Program-made: the position numbers and the translations under genes
Source: Clostridia bacterium
Lineage (GTDB): Bacteria; Bacillota; Clostridia; Oscillospirales; Oscillospiraceae
NCBI GenBank assembly: GCA_009929315.1
Contig: SAAS01000004.1
Span: 124,001 to 188,000 of the forward strand
Length of the DNA stretch: 64,000 nt
Direction: 5' to 3'
Part shown: piece after piece, positions 53,758-62,564 of the stretch
Layout: each line of letters opens with the position of its first letter
Position numbering within the stretch: the stretch's first letter is position 1
Notes under the pieces: generated by a model
Told to the model about the DNA's origin: nothing
The model's input: only the letters and a program-made list of their open reading frames with translations
Database searches by the model: none

Positions 53758-55077
53758 TTACTTTGCTACTGCCGCCTGCAAAACCGCGTTGGCAACAGGG
53801 CCGGCGTTTGCCAGTCCTCCCCCGCCGTTTTCGATTATAACTGTAAAGGCCAGAGGATTTTCCTCGTCCTTCAGGAAACCCACAAACCACGCGTGCGAAG
53901 TTCCGTCGCCAACCTCCGCCGTTCCGGTTTTCGCGCATATATTTAGATTTGGGAACTGCCACTGTCCGTAGGCGTAGGCGACATTGTAGCTCATAAACTC
54001 CTGAATTTTTTGCGCCGTTTCGGTTTCCAAAAGGCGTGTCGAGCCCGCATAAGCACCTTTTAAAAGAACTGGTCCCTTAGCCGTTCCGTCATTGGCGATG
54101 GCGGAAACGAATCTCAGCATTGCTATGGGTGAAATCAGGTCGTTATACTGCCCTATTCCCATCCAGCTTAGATTGGAAGTACCAGCGTCAGCCTTATCGA
54201 TACTGCCCGCCGCGGTTTCAATTGAGCTTATTGTGAGGCTTTTGCAAAAGCCGAATTTCTCGGCATACTCGTAAATTTTATCCGCGCCGAGTTCCTGTGA
54301 AATCTCTGAAAACGCGCTGTTGCACGAATTGGCGAGAGCCTGTTCAATTGTCTGCTGCCCGTGAACCCCTGTGCAGTGCACCGTGTCGCCGCCGACTTGA
54401 ACGCTTCCCGTACAGGTGAAGGTTCTGGTGTAAAGATCCGGTATGTTCTCTATCGCCGCCGAGAGAGTAACGAGCTTGAAAATCGAACCGGGGGTATAGG
54501 TCGCCCCCAGCGCGCGGTTTATAAACACGCCCTCATAAGCCGGGTTAGTCAAATCGGGTGGATTATTCGGGTCAAAGGAGGGCGTGCTCACCATGCAGAG
54601 AATTTCACCGGTTTTATAGTTTGAAACCAAAACGGCGCCCTTCCTGCCGTTAAGCGCTTTATAAGCAACTGCGTTAAGCTCCGAATCAATCGAGAGTTTC
54701 ACCTTGCCGCCGCTGCCCGAAATACTGGCAACACCGTTAAAAAAATCATATCCCGCTAGTTTATAGTCATAAGCGTTAACCGCTCCCGAGCCGATGTTGC
54801 CCGAATAATCGCCGACGGCGTGGAAGCAGGATTTGCGAATTGTTTCGTCCTCGGCATAGGAGTAAACTCCGTTTCCGGCGCTGGCAAGCACCACGCCGTT
54901 TCTGTCCGTGACAGTACCCGTATCCATAACGCCCTCGTTAAATACGCTCTGATTGGCGCGGAGCATAACCCAATCCTTCCCGTCCGTAAACAGGCGAACT
55001 GTGAAAATGGCTATCCCGAAAGTCAGTCCAAGCGCAATAAGCATTGCAAAATAGGCTCTGTTTTTAATCTTTTTCAT
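53758..55077 (-). CDS. Penicillin-binding protein (transpeptidase), PbpA-like
   Basis: A 439-residue membrane-anchored class B enzyme. After one N-terminal helix comes the transpeptidase: SxxK GSIFK (Ser 198), SxN SCN and KTG AKTGTAE. It cross-links peptidoglycan. It is shorter than B. subtilis PBP2 types, with a reduced non-catalytic N-part, like actinobacterial PbpA. Its start overlaps the stop of the upstream RodA/FtsW fusion by 4 nt, making the pair a polymerase-transpeptidase couple. The specific process (division, elongation, sporulation) is not clear. Confidence 0.92.
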   Translation of the reverse strand: MKKIKNRAYFAMLIALGLTFGIAIFTVRLFTDGKDWVMLRANQSVFNEGVMDTGTVTDRNGVVLASAGNGVYSYAEDETIRKSCFHAVGDYSGNIGSGAVNAYDYKLAGYDFFNGVASISGSGGKVKLSIDSELNAVAYKALNGRKGAVLVSNYKTGEILCMVSTPSFDPNNPPDLTNPAYEGVFINRALGATYTPGSIFKLVTLSAAIENIPDLYTRTFTCTGSVQVGGDTVHCTGVHGQQTIEQALANSCNSAFSEISQELGADKIYEYAEKFGFCKSLTISSIETAAGSIDKADAGTSNLSWMGIGQYNDLISPIAMLRFVSAIANDGTAKGPVLLKGAYAGSTRLLETETAQKIQEFMSYNVAYAYGQWQFPNLNICAKTGTAEVGDGTSHAWFVGFLKDEENPLAFTVIIENGGGGLANAGPVANAVLQAAVAK

Positions 55078-56960
55078 TTCGCGCGCCCCCTCTTTTCGCT
55101 CCTGCGGTCAAAGAGATTGCGTCCCTTTTCCTCCCCGTTTGCTTCGGTATCCTCGTTATCTTGCGACTCATCTTCATTGGCTTCGTCGATGTAAGTGCGC
55201 TCGGAAAACTCGTTGTAATCGTGCATTTTTGACGGATCCTTCATTATGAAGCTGGCGCTTTTTCGCGTGTCCGTGGCTTTAATGAACGCCAGAAGCGCCC
55301 AGCATGAAATAAGGCTTGAGCCTCCGATTGATACAAAAGGAAAGGTCACACCCGTAAAGGGCAAAAGGTCTAGGGAACCGAAAACATTAAGGGCCAGCTG
55401 AACCATCATCATTGAACCTGCGGCTGTGCCCGCTATTACATAGAAAGCCGAACGCCCCTGTGAAGCATTGTGAACGACGAAGGCCGCCAGAATAATTATC
55501 GCCGCTATGGCGCAAACGCCTATGATGAAGCCCAACTCCTCGGTCACCATGCCGAAAACAAGGTCGGTATCGGCGGCTACTATTTTGTGAAGCCAGCCGT
55601 TGCCCGCACCCAGTCCGAAAAGCCCGCCCGAGGCGGCGGCTGAAAGCGCCCTCGTCTGCTGAAAGCCTTCGCCGTTGACATCCTGCCAGACATGCCCCCA
55701 GGTTGCAAAGCGCTCCGCGATGTGCGGCCTTATGCTAAGAGCGAGAAAACCCGCTAGCCCCGCGCCCGAAACCGCGAGAACAACTGTCGCGATATTTCCG
55801 CTTCTCATGAACGATATTACGAGAAAGGTCGCAAAGAACACGAGAGCCGAGCCGAAATCGCCCATTATTGCAAGCGCACCGACGCAAACCGCCGAAAAAA
55901 CAATGTATAAAAGGAGGTTTTTCCCCCTGTAAAGTCTGTCGAGAGTTGCGGCTCCGGCATAGATGTAAACAATTTTTACGAACTCGGAGGGCTGGAAGGT
56001 AACCCCAGCGACGGAGAGCCAGTTTTTCGCCCCGAACAGCTCCGAGCCAAATAGAAGATTGACCGCCAAAAGCCCCACGGCGACGCTCGCCGCGGGAAAG
56101 CGCATAGCTTTCACCCTTTTAAGGTCACGCAGCCACCAACCAAGTATGAGGAACAGTATAATTCCAGCAAGCAGGAGCAGTACCTGCTTGAGCATATTTT
56201 CGGGTGTAGAGCTTGCCGCAACCGATAAACCGATTGTGCTCAGGAAAAACGCAAGAGCCTCTACCTCAAAACCTCTCCTGCCGATAGCGCGCATTATGAT
56301 GTAATACAGCCACATAATTACGCAAAGCGAAACGAAGGAAAGCGCTATCTGGGCACGATACTGCTCGTCGCCGAAGTAGAGCAGTTGGTACATAACAAGG
56401 AACTGAAAAACCGAAACGAAACGGAACATCGTTCCGGGAGAAATCTGCTTCCCGGGTGAGGTTCTGCGTTTCGAAATGATACCGCGTTCCTCCTCCGTCA
56501 GATTGAAGAAGCGCAGTTCCGACTTTCCTATGGTGATTAAATCCCCGTCCTCAAGCCTCGCACCCTCCTGCGGTATCAAAACTCCGTTAATTTCCGCTCC
56601 GCCGCTCATGGCGATGTCGTAGGCTGTCCAGTTGCCGGATTCGTCACGAATGAGAACGAGCTGCGTTGCGGCAACCCAGGACCCGTCAAGCGTAACGTCG
56701 GAGGATTTTGCTCTTCCCACGGTGCATTCTAAGTGACGAAGCGGCACGCGTGAGCCGTCCGGCAAATCAAGATAGCCCCACACCTCCGGCTCGTAGCGCT
56801 CGCGAAGCATGGAGTAGGCACAGCGCAGGAGTATCGCAAGCGCCGCAATCGGGAGCATGTAACGAGTAAAGAAAACAAGGTAGCTCAGAAACGGACTGTA
56901 AGCACCGCCCAAATCGGGCTGCGCAAAGAAGCTGTTCAAGCTTTGTATGAAGCTGTCCAC
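55074..56960 (-). CDS. FHA-RodA/FtsW fusion protein
   Basis: A 628-residue protein. Residues ~15-45 are a transmembrane helix; ~70-150 a forkhead-associated domain (VPLRHLECTVGRAKSSDVTLD, INGVLIPQEGARLEDGDLITIG), which binds phosphothreonine; ~185-560 a SEDS (FtsW/RodA/SpoVE) glycosyltransferase with ten helices (FQPSEFVKIVYIYAGA, MGDFGSALVFFATF, GAGNGWLHKIVAADTDLVFGMVTEELGF). The last ~50 residues are highly acidic. SEDS proteins polymerise lipid II. The start is GTG 56960, with GGAGG upstream. The pairing with the PBP suggests a kinase-regulated wall machine (inference; no kinase here). Confidence 0.92.
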   Translation of the reverse strand: MDSFIQSLNSFFAQPDLGGAYSPFLSYLVFFTRYMLPIAALAILLRCAYSMLRERYEPEVWGYLDLPDGSRVPLRHLECTVGRAKSSDVTLDGSWVAATQLVLIRDESGNWTAYDIAMSGGAEINGVLIPQEGARLEDGDLITIGKSELRFFNLTEEERGIISKRRTSPGKQISPGTMFRFVSVFQFLVMYQLLYFGDEQYRAQIALSFVSLCVIMWLYYIIMRAIGRRGFEVEALAFFLSTIGLSVAASSTPENMLKQVLLLLAGIILFLILGWWLRDLKRVKAMRFPAASVAVGLLAVNLLFGSELFGAKNWLSVAGVTFQPSEFVKIVYIYAGAATLDRLYRGKNLLLYIVFSAVCVGALAIMGDFGSALVFFATFLVISFMRSGNIATVVLAVSGAGLAGFLALSIRPHIAERFATWGHVWQDVNGEGFQQTRALSAAASGGLFGLGAGNGWLHKIVAADTDLVFGMVTEELGFIIGVCAIAAIIILAAFVVHNASQGRSAFYVIAGTAAGSMMMVQLALNVFGSLDLLPFTGVTFPFVSIGGSSLISCWALLAFIKATDTRKSASFIMKDPSKMHDYNEFSERTYIDEANEDESQDNEDTEANGEEKGRNLFDRRSEKRGRAK

Positions 56961-57001
56961 CTAGACGCCTCCGTTTCCGCCATAATCTTTTTCTTGAAAA
57001 T

Positions 57002-57048
57002 CAGTATATGCTATAAGGACCGAATCACGGTCGTTACAGCATATACTG
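57002..57048 (-). terminator. Long hairpin between tyrS and the FHA-RodA gene
   Basis: CAGTATATGCT and AGCATATACTG enclose further TAA/TTA and GACCG/CGGTC pairs with two mismatches, about 19 paired bases. On the minus strand the tail is ATTTTCAAG, a weak T-run. It may terminate the tyrS transcript. Confidence 0.55.
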
Positions 57049-57071
57049 CAAAAACTATTATGACAATTTTC

Positions 57072-58298
57072 TCACTTGAGAACTACTCTGTTATAGTTCT
57101 TTTTCCCGCGCCTTATAACAAGGCCTTCGCCCGAAAGCTCCGCCGCGGAGAAGCATTTTCCGAAGTCCGTAACCTTTTCACCGCCCGCTTCTACGCCGCC
57201 CTGCTCGACGGCGCGCCTCGCCTCGGATTTCGAGGGGCAAAGCCCACTCTTGACGAGCAGAGATATTATGTCAACCATTCCGTTGTCCAAGTCTGCCTGC
57301 CCTATTTCGGTGCTCGGAATATTTGATAAATCCCCGCCTGTCGAGAACAGGGCTCTTGCCGCTTCCTGAGCTTTTTCAGCATCTTCCCTGCTGTGGACGA
57401 GCATGGTAAGCTCAAAGGCAAGAATTTCTTTCGCCTCGTTGAGCCTTGCGCCCTCCCACTTATCCATTTGCTCAATCTGCTCGAGCGGCAGGAAGGTGAG
57501 CATTCTAAGGCATTTTAAAACGTCAGCGTCCGCGACGTTGCGCCAGTACTGATAGAAATCGTAGGGAGAGGTCTTCTCAGGGTCAAGCCAGAGCGCGCCC
57601 GCCTGAGTTTTACCCATCTTCTTGCCCTCGGAATTGAGAAGCAGGGTAATTGTCATCGCGTGAGCGTCCTTCTGGAGCTTTTTGCGAATTAACTCTGTTC
57701 CGCCGAGCATATTGCTCCACTGGTCGTCGCCACCGAATTGCAGATTGCAGCCGTAACGCTTAAATAGCTCATAAGCATCATAGCTCTGCATTATCATGTA
57801 GTTGAACTCAAGGAAGCTCAGTCCCTTTTCCATTCGCTGCTTGTAGCACTCGGCGCGAAGCATATTGTTGACCGAGAAGCAGGCGCCGAACTTGCGCAGG
57901 AAGTTTACATAATTCAGCTCGAGCAGCCAATCGGCATTGTTGACCATTATCGCCTTTCCCTCGGAAAAGTCGATGAATTTGCTCATCTGCTTTTTGAAGC
58001 GCTCACCGTTCGCCTGAATCGTTTCAAAAGTCATCATCTGGCGCATATCGCTTCTACCGGAGGGGTCTCCGACCATGGTTGTACCGCCGCCGATAAGCGC
58101 GATTGGCTTATTGCCCGCCATTTGCAGGCGCTTCATAAGGCAAAGCGCCATAAAGTGCCCCGCGTGGAGTGAATCCGCTGTCGGATCGAAGCCTATATAA
58201 AAGGTCGCCTTGCCGTTGTTGACAAGTTCCCTAATCTCCCCTTCATTTGTTACCTGCGCGATAAGTCCCCGCGCCTTAAGTTCCTCATAGATTCCCAT
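57072..58298 (-). CDS. tyrS: Tyrosyl-tRNA synthetase
   Basis: A 408-residue class I synthetase: HIGH-like [23 protein letters not shown]-like GKKMGKT, and a C-terminal S4 domain ([19 protein letters not shown]). It charges tRNA-Tyr. I take ATG 58298 (MGIYEELK), with AAAGGG upstream; the frame extends to 58316. It overlaps the preceding gene by 14 nt, suggesting coupling. No T-box leader directly precedes it, unusual for a Firmicutes tyrS, because it is internal to the operon. Confidence 0.96.
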   Translation of the reverse strand: MGIYEELKARGLIAQVTNEGEIRELVNNGKATFYIGFDPTADSLHAGHFMALCLMKRLQMAGNKPIALIGGGTTMVGDPSGRSDMRQMMTFETIQANGERFKKQMSKFIDFSEGKAIMVNNADWLLELNYVNFLRKFGACFSVNNMLRAECYKQRMEKGLSFLEFNYMIMQSYDAYELFKRYGCNLQFGGDDQWSNMLGGTELIRKKLQKDAHAMTITLLLNSEGKKMGKTQAGALWLDPEKTSPYDFYQYWRNVADADVLKCLRMLTFLPLEQIEQMDKWEGARLNEAKEILAFELTMLVHSREDAEKAQEAARALFSTGGDLSNIPSTEIGQADLDNGMVDIISLLVKSGLCPSKSEARRAVEQGGVEAGGEKVTDFGKCFSAAELSGEGLVIRRGKKNYNRVVLK

Positions 58299-58698
58299 TT
58301 TGTTTATCCCTTTCAATAATTTCGTGCACTAAGTCAATACACCTTGCCATAAAGCCCTCGCAGGGGGAATGGTCGCCGTCCGGAATGAGTTCACGGCAAG
58401 CGAGTGCACCGAGTTCCGCCCTTGCCTGCGATGTGAAGCTCACCGTCAGCTCCGCGATTTTTGTTTTTGTGGCAATATCGCTGCTGTCGGTATAAGGACA
58501 ATACTGTCCAAGCGAATAGACTCCGCCCGAAACCGCACCGCATACCTCGCCGCAGCGAAGTCCGCCGCCGAAGCCGCCCATTGCGGAAAGCGCCGCTTTT
58601 CTGTCCGCGCCGCTTATATCGCAGCAAAAATACGCAACTACCTGTGCGCAGTTGAAGCCCTGTCCGTGCAGCTCATGCACTTTGTTTATATCAGCCAT
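58285..58698 (-). CDS. C_GCAxxG_C_C family redox-like protein
   Basis: A 137-residue protein with the family pattern: [27 protein letters not shown], a later Cys (YCPYTD) and the ending [10 protein letters not shown] plus [10 protein letters not shown]. The spaced Cys residues suggest a redox or metal role, but the family's activity is not established. It precedes and overlaps tyrS, and follows recN by 21 nt, so it is in the same run. ATG 58698 has GGAGG upstream. Confidence 0.85.
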   Translation of the reverse strand: MADINKVHELHGQGFNCAQVVAYFCCDISGADRKAALSAMGGFGGGLRCGEVCGAVSGGVYSLGQYCPYTDSSDIATKTKIAELTVSFTSQARAELGALACRELIPDGDHSPCEGFMARCIDLVHEIIERDKQNGNL

Positions 58699-58719
58699 TT
58701 TAAACCTCCGAAAACTGCG

Positions 58720-60399
58720 CTAAATCCCGCGCTTAAATTTTTCCGCCGCGTCAAGCTGTTCCCCGGCGGAAATAAGGGTGTTTTCTGTAATATTGTCGCC
58801 GCCGTGGAGCCTTGCAAGTTCTCTTTTTCGCCCCTCACGGTCCAAAATTGTAACACTCGTGAAGGTTCTTCCCTCACGCTCATCTTTCTCGATAACGTAA
58901 TGTGTGTCAGCCATTGCGGCTATCTGCGGAAGGTGTGTAACGCAAAGCACCTGCTTTCGCTTTGAGAGCTCCGCGAGCTTTTCGCCGACGCGAGAAGCCG
59001 CGATACCCGAAACGCCCGTGTCAATTTCATCGAAAACAAGCGTTTCCACCTCGTCCTTCTCCGAAAAGACATTCTTCATCGCAAGCATAATGCGTGACAG
59101 CTCGCCGCCTGAGGCAATTTTGCTGATTGCCGCGGGCTTTTCGCCCTTATTCGCGGACATTAGAAATCTAATCTCGTCACCGCCCGTAAAATCGAAGCCC
59201 CCGGATTTTTCAATTGGTGTTATGTCAACCAAGAAGCTAACTGACGGCATTGACAGAGCACGAAGCTCGGAAGCAATTCGCTCCTCCAGCACCGCTGCTG
59301 CCTTCCTGCGCGCCTCGGTAAGTATATTCGCCTTTGACATTACCTCTTGCCTTTGCTTTTCAAGCTGGAGGGTGAGCTTATTTATCCGCTCGTCGGAATA
59401 CTCAATTTCGTCAAGCTGCTGCTTTGACTTTTCAAGCTTTTCCAGAAGCTCCTTCTCGCCGCCACCGTATTTCTTAGATAGCCTGCGTAAAAGTGCAAGC
59501 CGCGTTTCAAGTCTGTCGTACTCCTGCGGAGAAAAATCAAGACTTTTAAGAAAGTCGCGAAGGGTTTCCGCCGCGTCACGCAGCATAAATCCCGCATTTT
59601 CAAGTGTTTTTTCAGCGTCGGTCAGTTCCGCGCAATATCGCACCGCGCGTGAAATATCAGCTTTTGCACTCTCAGTCAGTGACAGTGCGTTCTCCTCGCC
59701 GCCGTAGAGCGCTTCGTACGCAGAATTAAGCGATTCGGTCAGCTTTTCGGCATTGTGTAATAGGTCGCGCCTTGCCGAAAGCTCTTCCTCCTCGCCCTCG
59801 CGAAGCTCCGCTTTTTCAAGCTCCTCAACCAATATCTTCAAATTGTCCGAAAGGCGCTGTTTTTCCGCCTCATCCATAGAAAGACGTTTAATTTCTTTTT
59901 TTGTTGCGACAAAAAGCTCATACGCCTGCCTGTATTCGGAAAGCACAGGTTCAAGCGCTCCGAAGCTGTCAAGATACTGCCTGTGACGCGCCTCGTCCAT
60001 GAGCTGCCTGCCGTCGTTCTGCCCGTGAATATCCAGAAGCAGACTTGAAAGCTCGCGAAGCTGTGCCGCCGTAACGGGAGCGCCGCAGACACGGCAGGAG
60101 GACTTTCCGTCTTCGGTTATTTTCCGCTGAAGAATAAGCTCGTCCTCAGCTTCTATCTCGTTTTCGGAAAGCCAGGATGCCGCCTTTCCGCTTGAAAAGA
60201 CAGCGGAAGCAAGCGCCCTCTCAGCGTCGGAGCGAACCAGCTCTCGGCTGGTCCTCGCCCCCATAACTGCAAAAAGCGCGTCTATTATAATCGATTTTCC
60301 GGCGCCTGTTTCGCCCGTCAGGACGTTAAGTCCCTTTGTAAAGCTGATGTCGGCGCGTTCGATAACCGCTATATTCTCTATATGGAGGTCTGATAACAT
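58720..60399 (-). CDS. recN: DNA repair protein RecN
   Basis: A 559-residue SMC-like ATPase. N-terminal Walker A GETGAGKSIIIDAL, long coiled coils (~150-360), and C-terminal signature ASGGELSRIMLA and Walker B LVFDEIDTGVSG. It acts early in double-strand break repair. It is the last member of the conserved dxs-tlyA-nadK-argR-recN string. ATG 60399 has AGGGG upstream. Length and motif order are typical. Confidence 0.96.
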   Translation of the reverse strand: MLSDLHIENIAVIERADISFTKGLNVLTGETGAGKSIIIDALFAVMGARTSRELVRSDAERALASAVFSSGKAASWLSENEIEAEDELILQRKITEDGKSSCRVCGAPVTAAQLRELSSLLLDIHGQNDGRQLMDEARHRQYLDSFGALEPVLSEYRQAYELFVATKKEIKRLSMDEAEKQRLSDNLKILVEELEKAELREGEEEELSARRDLLHNAEKLTESLNSAYEALYGGEENALSLTESAKADISRAVRYCAELTDAEKTLENAGFMLRDAAETLRDFLKSLDFSPQEYDRLETRLALLRRLSKKYGGGEKELLEKLEKSKQQLDEIEYSDERINKLTLQLEKQRQEVMSKANILTEARRKAAAVLEERIASELRALSMPSVSFLVDITPIEKSGGFDFTGGDEIRFLMSANKGEKPAAISKIASGGELSRIMLAMKNVFSEKDEVETLVFDEIDTGVSGIAASRVGEKLAELSKRKQVLCVTHLPQIAAMADTHYVIEKDEREGRTFTSVTILDREGRKRELARLHGGDNITENTLISAGEQLDAAEKFKRGI

Positions 60400-60426
60400 A
60401 TCCTTTACCCCTAAACGCCTGAAATA

Positions 60427-60876
60427 TTAGAGAAGCTTTTCGACCTCTCTCTCGAAGTTTTCGGCAGCTTCCACATTTTTCATTGCAATAAACGCCGTGT
60501 CGTCTCCCGCAAGAGTTCCGACAAGACCGTCTATTTCCATGCCGTCAAGCGCTGCGCAGGCGGCGGGAGCCAGACCGGGGAGAGTCTTGATTACAAGGAT
60601 GTTCTGCGCTGTTGCGTAGGAAGTAACGCTCTCACGGAAAATCTTCTTGAGCCGCAGGTCATAGTCCGTAAGCTCCTCACGGGAGGCCGCAACATAGCGG
60701 TATTTCCCCGCGCTCGTCAGCTCTTTTACAAGGCGAAGCTCCTTAATATCCCTTGAGAGGGTCGCCTGAGTGCTTTTAACGCCGCAAGCCGAAAGCTCAT
60801 CGATAAGCTGGCTCTGTGTTTCGACATCCCGAGTCGCGATGATCTCCAGAATTTTTTCTTGTCTTGACGACTTCAT
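60427..60876 (-). CDS. argR: Arginine repressor ArgR
   Basis: A 149-residue regulator: winged helix (~1-70; SRQEKILEIIATRDVETQSQLIDEL, TQATLSRDIKELRLVK) and oligomerisation/arginine-binding domain (~80-149; GTLAGDDTAF). It controls arginine metabolism. Its ATG overlaps the nadK stop by 4 nt (ATGA), within the conserved string. No arginine gene is in the window, so its targets lie elsewhere. Confidence 0.95.
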   Translation of the reverse strand: MKSSRQEKILEIIATRDVETQSQLIDELSACGVKSTQATLSRDIKELRLVKELTSAGKYRYVAASREELTDYDLRLKKIFRESVTSYATAQNILVIKTLPGLAPAACAALDGMEIDGLVGTLAGDDTAFIAMKNVEAAENFEREVEKLL

Positions 60877-61745
60877 AATCTCTCCCCCAATTTTTTAAAA
60901 GCAATGTCGTAAAAGCTTCTGCCAGTAATATGCGCCATTATTGTTTGGTGACTTGACATTTTTATTTTCAGTTCGTCGGCCGGCAAAAACGGAATCAGCT
61001 CTCCGCCGTCCACCGAAAGCCAAATCTGCTTGCCTTCGTTTTCACCTGTTTTTATCTTTACAACTCTGTCAGGCGCCAGCACGAAGGGTCTTGCCGTTAT
61101 CAGATGAGCGCAAATCGGAGTTATTAGAATATTCTTTGCCGTCGGCTCAACCAGCGAGCCTCCCGCTGAAAGCGAGTAAGCCGTTGAACCTGTCGGCGTT
61201 GCGACTATAATTCCGTCGCCCGTGTATTCAGTAATCTTGCAGTCATCGCCGTAAGCCGCAACCTTGATTGTCGTCGCTGTTCCGCATATTACCGCGTCAT
61301 TGAGAGCGCTGTCGCAGAAAATCACCTTACCGTTTCTTAGCAGCTCCACGTCAAGCATCATTCTGCGAATGGGAACAAACTCTCCGTTTGCGGCGGCAAT
61401 AATCAGCTCCATATCGCTCGGCTCAAGCTCCGCCATAAAGCCCTTGTGTCCGAGATTAACTCCCAGAATCGGAACGGGCGCTTTCATAACGGCTCTCGCC
61501 GTTTTAAGTATTGTTCCGTCGCCCCCGAAACAAATCAGAAGGCTTGCGTTAATTGCAGCCTGAGGAAGCGGAACGGTTTCGATTGTCTCAGGGAAAAGAC
61601 CTTCCCGATTTTGTTTGAAGGGGCGGCTTATAACGACCTCATGTCCGGCGCTTATGAGCCGATGCCTAGCTTCCATCGTCAGTTTTAGTCCTATATCCCG
61701 TTCGGGATTTGGGCAAAGGACAATTTTCTTTTCGTTTTTCGCCAT
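60873..61745 (-). CDS. nadK: NAD kinase
   Basis: A 290-residue kinase with the GGDGT motif (CFGGDGTILKTAR), LGHKGFMAEL, and GDGIIVATPTGSTAYSLSAGGS. It phosphorylates NAD to NADP. ATG 61745 has GAAAGGAG upstream, and it overlaps argR at the other end. It sits in the usual tlyA-nadK-argR order. Confidence 0.96.
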   Translation of the reverse strand: MAKNEKKIVLCPNPERDIGLKLTMEARHRLISAGHEVVISRPFKQNREGLFPETIETVPLPQAAINASLLICFGGDGTILKTARAVMKAPVPILGVNLGHKGFMAELEPSDMELIIAAANGEFVPIRRMMLDVELLRNGKVIFCDSALNDAVICGTATTIKVAAYGDDCKITEYTGDGIIVATPTGSTAYSLSAGGSLVEPTAKNILITPICAHLITARPFVLAPDRVVKIKTGENEGKQIWLSVDGGELIPFLPADELKIKMSSHQTIMAHITGRSFYDIAFKKLGERL

Positions 61746-61763
61746 AGCCGCACTCCTTTCGTT

Positions 61764-62564
61764 TTATCGTTCAAGCTCGCCGTGAGAGGCCTCAACAACG
61801 GCTGTGGGGTCAAGTTCGGGAGCTTCAAAGCCGCCCTTTCTAAGTATTGCAAGGTATTCGATGTTGCCCTCGGGTCCTCTTATCGGCGAATAGCCAAGTC
61901 CCAGAGCGGTAAAACCTGCCGTCGGCGCAAATTCGAGGAAATCACGCACGACATCAACATGGGTTGCCTTTTCGCGTACAACACCTTTTTTACCGACCTT
62001 CTCGCGCCCGGCCTCGAACTGCGGCTTAATAAGGCATATTACATAAGCTCCGTCCTTAATAAGCAGGCTTACTGTCGGTAGAACAAGTTTTATCGAAATG
62101 AATGAAAGGTCCATCACAGCTAAATCGCAGGGCTCGCCCAGCATATCGGGCGTGACATAACGGATGTTCGTGCGTTCCATTGAAACTACCCGCTCATCGC
62201 AGCGAAGACTCCACGCAAGCTGTCCGTAGCCGACATCAACCGCAAACACTTTTTTCGCGCCATTTTTTAGTAAAACATCGGTAAATCCGCCCGTGGAGGC
62301 GCCGCAGTCAATGCAGACAAGTCCGCTCGGGTCAAAGCTGAATATTTTAAGCGCTTTTTCAAGCTTCAGTCCGCCGCGGCTGACATAAGGGATAGCCTCC
62401 CCCTTAAGTTCAACGATAGAATTCTCGTCAAAAGACATCCCGGGCTTATCCATTCGCTGACCGTTTACGAAAACCAGCCCCGACATGATTGAGGTTTTCG
62501 CTCGCTCGCGGCTCTCCGTCAGTCCCCTGTCAAAGACAAGCTGGTCAAGTCTTATCTTATTCAT
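61764..62564 (-). CDS. tlyA: TlyA-family rRNA 2'-O-methyltransferase
   Basis: A 266-residue protein: S4 domain (~1-60; RLDQLVFDRGLTESRERAKTSIMSGLVFVNGQ) and SAM-dependent methyltransferase (~75-245; CIDCGASTGGFTDVLLKNGAKKVFAVDVGYGQL, DLSFISIKLVLP). TlyA methylates rRNA cytidines and can affect capreomycin sensitivity. The start overlaps the dxs stop by 4 nt, and nadK follows after 18 nt. Confidence 0.94.
   Translation of the reverse strand: MNKIRLDQLVFDRGLTESRERAKTSIMSGLVFVNGQRMDKPGMSFDENSIVELKGEAIPYVSRGGLKLEKALKIFSFDPSGLVCIDCGASTGGFTDVLLKNGAKKVFAVDVGYGQLAWSLRCDERVVSMERTNIRYVTPDMLGEPCDLAVMDLSFISIKLVLPTVSLLIKDGAYVICLIKPQFEAGREKVGKKGVVREKATHVDVVRDFLEFAPTAGFTALGLGYSPIRGPEGNIEYLAILRKGGFEAPELDPTAVVEASHGELER

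Noticed and set aside
58904..59707. Plus-strand 267-aa Ser-rich ORF
   Set aside because: Antisense to recN; its Ser-rich composition is what complementary codons of RecN would give.
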